A stretch of 64,000 nucleotides of DNA from Erythroxylum novogranatense. Its lineage: Eukaryota; Streptophyta; Magnoliopsida; Malpighiales; Erythroxylaceae. Position numbers and translations under genes: made by a program. Positions 58,490 to 64,000 of the stretch are shown piece by piece. Location: contig CM057228.1 of NCBI GenBank assembly GCA_029891385.1, forward strand, positions 136,117,475-136,181,474, given 5' to 3'. The notes below the pieces were generated by a model that had not been told where the DNA came from, did no database searches, and saw only the letters and a list, made by a program, of their open reading frames with translations. Position 1 is the first letter of the stretch, and the number at the start of each line of letters is the position of its first letter.

Positions 58490-61400
58490 ATGAATCTGAA
58501 CAACGGTAAGAGATCTATGTCAACGGCTAGTTCTAGTGCTGCTAGTGTTGCTTGGAAATCTGGAGACGTGGTCTCCGATCAGTTTCCGGCCGGTCTACGG
58601 GTTCTGGTTGTTGATGATGATCCAACATGTCTCATGATCTTGGAGAAGATGCTCAAGACATGTCTTTATGAAGGTAGGTTAGAGGTTTCTGTGAAGTCTA
58701 GTTTCTCTTCCAAATACCGGTCCTGTGAATTTTTGCTATTTTTCGTTCCATTTTTTGTGCTTCAAATTCGCGATTTTGTTTCATTCTGGCTTCGTCAGAC
58801 GATTTTAGAGGTTACAACGTTTAAAAGGATCTTTTTTTTTTGTTCTTCGATGGTTTTTGTTGTTGATACCTTTGGTGCCTGAAGAATGATTTGGGCATGT
58901 TTCTGAGCTTTTTTATATCCGAAACTTTTGGTTATCTTTGTAATGATCTAAATGGAACTGTGGGTTATGGTCAAGCTCTGTTTCGGTTTGGTTTAGCAAA
59001 TTTTCAAAAGAGTCCTGGTAATTTCACAGAAGTAATTTGATGTTATCAGTATGCGAAGTTATAAGGGAATCCTGTCAATTGGATGTTTGTGAATGAGAGA
59101 TGAGAGGACTGATGTCAGTATTGATGGAGTAGTTGATTCAGTTCTTTTGGCAATTTTTCAGTAACAAAGTGCAATCGAGCAGAGACTGCCTTGCGCTTGC
59201 TTCGACAGAACAAAAATGGGTATGATATTGTGATCAGTGATGTGCACATGCCTGACATGGATGGCTTCAAACTACTTGAGGACATTGGGTTGGAGATGGA
59301 TCTGCCAGTAATCAGTAAGTATTCAACTGTGATGGCTTCATTTGATTTGATCTGACTTCTGGTCCCATATAGTTTAGATTGCAGTTGTGTCTTAACATGT
59401 AATCTATGTGCGAAACAGTGATGTCTGCGGATGACGGGAAACATGTTGTCATGAAGGGTGTCACTCATGGTGCTTGTGATTACCTGATTAAACCGGTGCG
59501 GATCGAGGCCCTGAAAAACATATGGCAACATGTGGTTCGGAAGAGAAAGAATGAGCGGAGGGAAGTGGAGCAATCAGGAAGTGCAGAAGAGGGAGATAGG
59601 CAGCAGAAGCAATGTGAAGAGCTAGATTACTCATCATCCGCAAATGAAGGCAGTTGGAGGAACTCAAAGAAGAGGAAGGATGAAGAAGAGGACAATGAAG
59701 ATAGGGATGATACGTCCACACTAAAGAAGCCTCGCGTAGTTTGGTCGGTTGAGCTTCATCAACAGTTTGTTGCAGCTGTTAATCAACTCGGCATTGACAG
59801 TATGTACCTATGAAACCTTTGTTCAAGGAGCTGATTCTTTTCCGGTTTACCTAAACAATGAATTTAACAATTGAACGAGCTTAAGCTGAAATATAAGTTC
59901 ATTGGACTTTTTGAGGAAAATAAATGAGGCAATAAGAGTGTGAAATGTGGATACTATGATTCGTATTTTGTTCAGTGGTCTGTGCAGCTCATAGTTTTGA
60001 CTAGATCACGGTAATCCATGGCTCAACATCTGAATTTTGCTTGCACTACTATCTGTTTCGCCCTAGCAAATATTGTTGCCTCTTACATTCCTTTCTTTTT
60101 GTCCATAATCAGAGGCTGTTCCAAAGAAAATTCTTGAGTTGATGAATGTTCATGGGCTCACTAGAGAAAATGTTGCCAGTCATCTTCAGGTATGATAATC
60201 CCAAACATAACATGAAAGAATTAAGATTGTAGGTTCACCAGCATAATATTAGTTTATTGCCAGTCGAGATATGTAACTACCTGAATATCTCGAAACATTT
60301 CCTTGAGCGGATACTGAGTTTTCCAGTACCCCTTACTCTGTGGAACAGAAATATCGCTTGTACCTTAGAAGATTAAGTGGGGTTTCACAGCACCAAAGCA
60401 ATTTGAGCAACTCCTTTATAAGTCCACAAGATCCAGCTTATGGGGCATTATCCTCACTAAATGGACTTGACCTTCAAACACTTGCTGCCACCGGGCAACT
60501 TCCAACACAAAGTCTTGCAACACTGCAAGCGGCAGTACTTGGTCATCCAACTCCAAAACCTCGGATGCCCATGCCCATTGTGGATCAAAGGAACCTTTTT
60601 AGCTTCGAAAACCCGAAAATGAGATATGGGGATGGGCAACAGCAACAACATTTGGGCAGCAACAGGCAGATGAACTTACTCCATGGAATCCCTACAACCA
60701 TGGAGCCAAAACAGCTAACCAGTTTACACCATTCACCCCAATCCCTTGGGAGCATCAACGTACAAATGAGTGCTCAACAAGAGCAGAGTGTTCAGAGTAA
60801 CTCCTTGTTGATGCAGATGTCTCAATCGCAGTCGAGAAGTCAAGTGCTAAATGAAAATGCCAGTAATGTCTCCAGACTTCCATCTTCCATGGGGCAGTCT
60901 ATTCTATCAAATCCAATCACTGGTGCTAATGGGGTCTTGGCTAGGAATGGGTTGACTGAAAATGGGAGAGGGGCAGTATATAATCAAGTTTCACAATCTG
61001 CTTCTATGTTGAATATCCCCTTGAGCAACTCACCAGAACTTCCAGGCAACAGCTTTCCACTTGGAAGCACTCCAGGGATACCCAATCTCTCATCTAAAGG
61101 GCCGTATCAGGAGGAGGTTAACTCAGAAATGAAAGTTTCTGGGGCAGGATACATGTCAAGTTATGACATTTTTAATGACTTGCATCAGCATAAATCCAAT
61201 GATTGGGAAGTACAGCATGTAGGGTTGACTTTCAATGCCTCTCAGCAACCCAGCGCTTTGCAAAGCAATCTTGATGTGGGGCAATCAGTTTTAGCTCAAC
61301 GATACCCTTCTAGCCAAAGAAATGGACAGAACAGGAATGTATCTGCTGCAGCAAAGCCAATTTTCTTAGCTACAACTGAACATGGTAATACACCTGGTGT

Positions 61401-61717
61401 TGGACAAGAACTCGGTACCTTTTTCACAGAGAATATGGTGAGAGTTAAGACTGAGGGAATTCCTGACGCATGTTCTCAGACTACAGTCTTCAATGAACAG
61501 TTTGGTCAGGATGATCTCATGAGTGCACTTCTCAAACAGGTTAGTTTGTTTCCTATAGTATGTCAGATGCTTGTATTCAGGCATTCATAACTAAATTCAA
61601 GAAACAAAATACTAAAACGTTGTGTGAACTTCAATTTTGCAGCAGCAGGGAGGCATTGGATCATCTGAAAATGAATTTGACTTTGATGGCTATGCCATGG
61701 ATAACATTCCAGTTTAA
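58490..61717 (+). CDS. Type-B response regulator, ARR1/ARR2-like (cytokinin signalling)
   Basis: Nuclear transcription factor at the end of the cytokinin His-to-Asp phosphorelay. Exons 58490-58673, 59162-59314, 59419-59799, 60113-60189, 60349-61539 and 61643-61717 join with GT-AG junctions into 687 codons (686 aa), matching the family. The receiver domain (~36-150) has the acidic pair in LVVDDDPTC (D43, D44), phospho-acceptor D88 in [12 protein letters not shown] and K137 in YLIKPVR. An acidic/basic linker with [15 protein letters not shown] leads to a GARP Myb-like DNA-binding domain (~215-272: [40 protein letters not shown]). The long glutamine-, serine- and asparagine-rich C-terminus is the usual activation region. 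All key residues are present, so it should be functional. Confidence 0.95.
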
Positions 61718-62785
61718 GACATGATCCAAACCTAAATCTCTTCTCCATTACATTTCCAGCTGTAAATACTGGCTGTTAGATATGGATTCAATTGATCTTC
61801 CAGGAAGCGGAGTATGACAATCTACGTGTTCTGTTCAGTAGTCAGGATTGCTTGATGCAGTCAGCCACATTTGCCGTTTGTGTATCAGGTTCTGCTGGTT
61901 TAAATGGAGCAAGGACATCAGACAAATCCTATTCGAAGATACTTGTGAAGTTTGTAAGATATTGCTGCATTATATGCGAAGGCATATATGTGCATCATTT
62001 TTGGCTGCACTTGGTTGGAAAATCTAGCAGGAGGAGCAACTAATTTGAGAGTGCTTGCGGGGATGTCAGTTGGTGGTAATTACTTAGATACCTGCAGATT
62101 GTAGGATACATTTTCTAACTTAAATAACAGATTTAAGTTTGATTCTCTTTATCACTGATGTTTTTAATTTTCATCTCTTAGAATGACCCTGATGTATATA
62201 TCCAAATTTGATTACTCTTCGCACAAGTCCATGTACTTCACTTCCATCTTGTTGTTTTCTTGTACTTCTGTTGATTTATCATCTTCATCGACGACATTCT
62301 TATAATAAAGCTCATTACTCATGACACTAGTTTCTGCAACAAGGCAAAGAGTTGGTGTCTGCAATAAGTTTTATCGCTATTGCTATAGGAGCAATCGAGG
62401 CCTTGAGTTTAAAAACGGTGGAAACAGAACTATTATGCCGTTGGCGTAACCTGAAAACCAAATAGAGCTGATACAGAAAACTGCAGGCTCTTAATATATA
62501 TGTTATATGCAAACCTAATCTTCCACAAGAAGAGACAACTTCACAGCACTGGGAAATGGACGTGAAGTGCAGTTCAATAATGCCTGATTAAACCTCAAAT
62601 TGTACAATTAGTCCTATGGAAATACTATGACAGCGTTTTGTATAGAACCTCAATTTCTAACCGTTGAGAGTATATTTACCAATTTTGGTGTTGACATTGT
62701 TCAGCAACTCCGTAGTCAAACCTCCTGGTTAAGCATGAAGACACCAAAACAATGAAAGAATGCAAGAACAAGTTGGTATTTGATT
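61718..62785. other. Convergent intergenic region between ARR-like and COBRA-like genes
   Basis: Contains both 3' UTRs. No further gene is supported. Confidence 0.5.
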
Positions 62786-64000
62786 CTATGATCGAACCAA
62801 TGCAAAAACCAGAATTGCCAAGATTGATAAAACTATACTTGATCCGGTCCTGGTAATGTCATTTGATGGGTAAATCGAAGGAAGTGAGCATTCTTCCCCA
62901 TTGAAGAATACTTTAGACGGAAAACCATCTCCATCAACCACCTTAATTCCCGGTGTCATTTTCTTTTTAAATGAGATCACAGACTGTTGTTTTCCAGGGA
63001 CTCTAGGATCCTTAGCTGGTTTGGCTCCATCTGTTTCTCCCACAAGATAGTTCAACCCTGGAAGGCCCTGCATGAATATGGTGTTGTTGACATCGTTCAA
63101 CAGACTTCCATTGAAGGAGTAAGCTGATTCAAAACCAGGAGCTGCTTGATCAAGTTGCACGGCAGTAAACCAATCAGGAAATGCAGTATCTTTCCAGTTG
63201 AAGACAGTGATCCTTGCACTCCATCCACCCTTGTTATCTGTATGAACATGCCAGTTGATACTGACTCCACAGTTATCTCCACATGGCATTGGGTTTGGCA
63301 ATGGTCGATGTTTTAGTGTAGACCATGCTATAGCCATCTTCGTACGGTTCTCGAAAGGAACAAGAAGTGCCTCAGGTGGTAGGAAAACGGCCGGAGAAGT
63401 GGAACTACAGGTATTTGCTGTATTACTGGGGCACCCACATGCACAAGTGTTGCATGGAATAACAGAAGCATTATAGTATGCAGAAAATGAAACACAGCAT
63501 TTAGGTCTTCCTGCCCTGTGCTGTGTGATATTGCACACAACCTGCCAACTTGCAAATGCAGTGGAGTTTGATGGCAAACCACTTGGATCACGAAATTGGC
63601 TGGGGCTTACCCTTACTGGAGGGCCACATTGATAGTCTGGGTTGACTGTGCCGTTAATCTTCCAGTTTTGTGGTGGTGTAAGTGCAGACCTATTGAGATT
63701 CGGAGGCATCTTATAAACCTGCATCAGGAAAACTGAGGTCGACTTGCTCGGATCCATCGATCTTGGCAAGATTGTACCGTTTCTGCAACATGAAGGGATC
63801 ATACCCAAGTTTGTGTCATTGTATTTCGTCGGAGGCAGATCAACAATCGTTGGCCTTCTTTGGCAGTTCAATACATTTGCAAAATCCAGATCCTGGTAGT
63901 ACGTACTCTGAGGCCCGAATACACAATTGGATGAATCAACAACATAGGGATAAGCTCCTTTCATACTATTTATGAATTCATCATTCATCCAGTCCCAGCT
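62786..64000 (-). CDS. COBRA-like GPI-anchored protein (C-terminal part, cut by window edge)
   Basis: Extracellular, plasma-membrane-anchored protein that influences cellulose deposition and cell shape, as known for the COBRA family. The visible frame is 404 codons without an intron and continues past the right edge (SWDW before the first visible Met), so the true start is outside. Family hallmarks are the COBRA domain text [20 protein letters not shown], the cysteine-rich [20 protein letters not shown] block, many Asn-X-Ser/Thr sites and the block [20 protein letters not shown]. The C-terminus has a small-residue region (NDITRTGSS) and then a hydrophobic tail ([14 protein letters not shown]), the pattern for GPI attachment. 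The context looks like the longer COBL7/COBL10 group, but the N-terminal half needed to decide is not in the window. Confidence 0.92.
   Translation of the reverse strand, partial: SWDWMNDEFINSMKGAYPYVVDSSNCVFGPQSTYYQDLDFANVLNCQRRPTIVDLPPTKYNDTNLGMIPSCCRNGTILPRSMDPSKSTSVFLMQVYKMPPNLNRSALTPPQNWKINGTVNPDYQCGPPVRVSPSQFRDPSGLPSNSTAFASWQVVCNITQHRAGRPKCCVSFSAYYNASVIPCNTCACGCPSNTANTCSSTSPAVFLPPEALLVPFENRTKMAIAWSTLKHRPLPNPMPCGDNCGVSINWHVHTDNKGGWSARITVFNWKDTAFPDWFTAVQLDQAAPGFESAYSFNGSLLNDVNNTIFMQGLPGLNYLVGETDGAKPAKDPRVPGKQQSVISFKKKMTPGIKVVDGDGFPSKVFFNGEECSLPSIYPSNDITRTGSSIVLSILAILVFALVRS

Noticed and set aside
1..64000. CRISPR arrays, operons, phage or bacterial mobile elements
   Set aside because: No spacer-repeat arrays or prokaryotic gene organisation; all genes and elements are of plant nuclear type.

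Overview
This window is nuclear DNA of a dicot plant. The evidence is intron-rich genes of plant-only families (HIPP, Di19, DUF789, type-B ARR, COBRA-like), AT-rich intergenic DNA, and plant Ty3/gypsy, Ty1/copia, LINE and DNA-transposon remains. I cannot name the species from the sequence. There is no prokaryotic content, no CRISPR array, no operon and no convincing tRNA or rRNA gene.

Six host genes can be modelled exon by exon with continuous reading frames. They are: a WDR43/UTP5-type ribosome-biogenesis WD40 protein (+, 1755-6773, 12 coding exons, 616 aa); a heavy-metal-associated isoprenylated protein, HIPP (-, 13610-14770, 3 exons, 296 aa, CaaX end CRIV); a DUF789 protein (+, 43576-46698, 5 exons, 390 aa); a Di19-type zinc-finger protein (-, 47667-49842, 5 exons, 216 aa) whose third coding intron is a textbook U12-type AT-AC intron; a type-B response regulator of the ARR1/ARR2 kind (+, 58490-61717, 6 exons, 686 aa); and the C-terminal part of a GPI-anchored COBRA-like protein (-, 62786 to the right edge).

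Between the genes lies a record of transposition. A chromodomain Ty3/gypsy element (7255-12581, minus, TSD TGCTA, nearly identical LTRs) sits just behind the UTP5 gene. A Tat-type Ty3/gypsy element (16100-26129, minus, TSD CTATT) lies in one copy of a roughly 630-bp tandem duplication. It carries an antisense accessory gene with its own TATA box and a 78-bp tandem-repeat array. From 28365 to 36913 there is a decayed Ty1/copia element split by two solo-LTR-like insertions (30573-33728, TSD ACTAG; 34012-36194, TSD GCAAG). A 5'-truncated LINE follows (37133-40140), itself split by a third solo LTR (38529-39594, TSD AGAAT). A PIF/Harbinger-like element with TTA target duplications (40281-42847) holds a fragment of a viroplasmin/RNase H1 N-terminal domain. 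The right-hand desert (50-58 kb) is AT-rich, with a 444-bp tandem duplication, SINE-like copies and one GC-rich island packed with TCP-type and G-box motifs, about 4 kb upstream of the ARR gene.

The host genes do not form a pathway. The points most worth a second look are the antisense gene in the Tat-type element, the U12 intron, the domain fragment in the Harbinger-like element, the post-insertion duplication at the third solo LTR, and the inverted exon copy beside the UTP5 gene. I found no convincing entirely new system.
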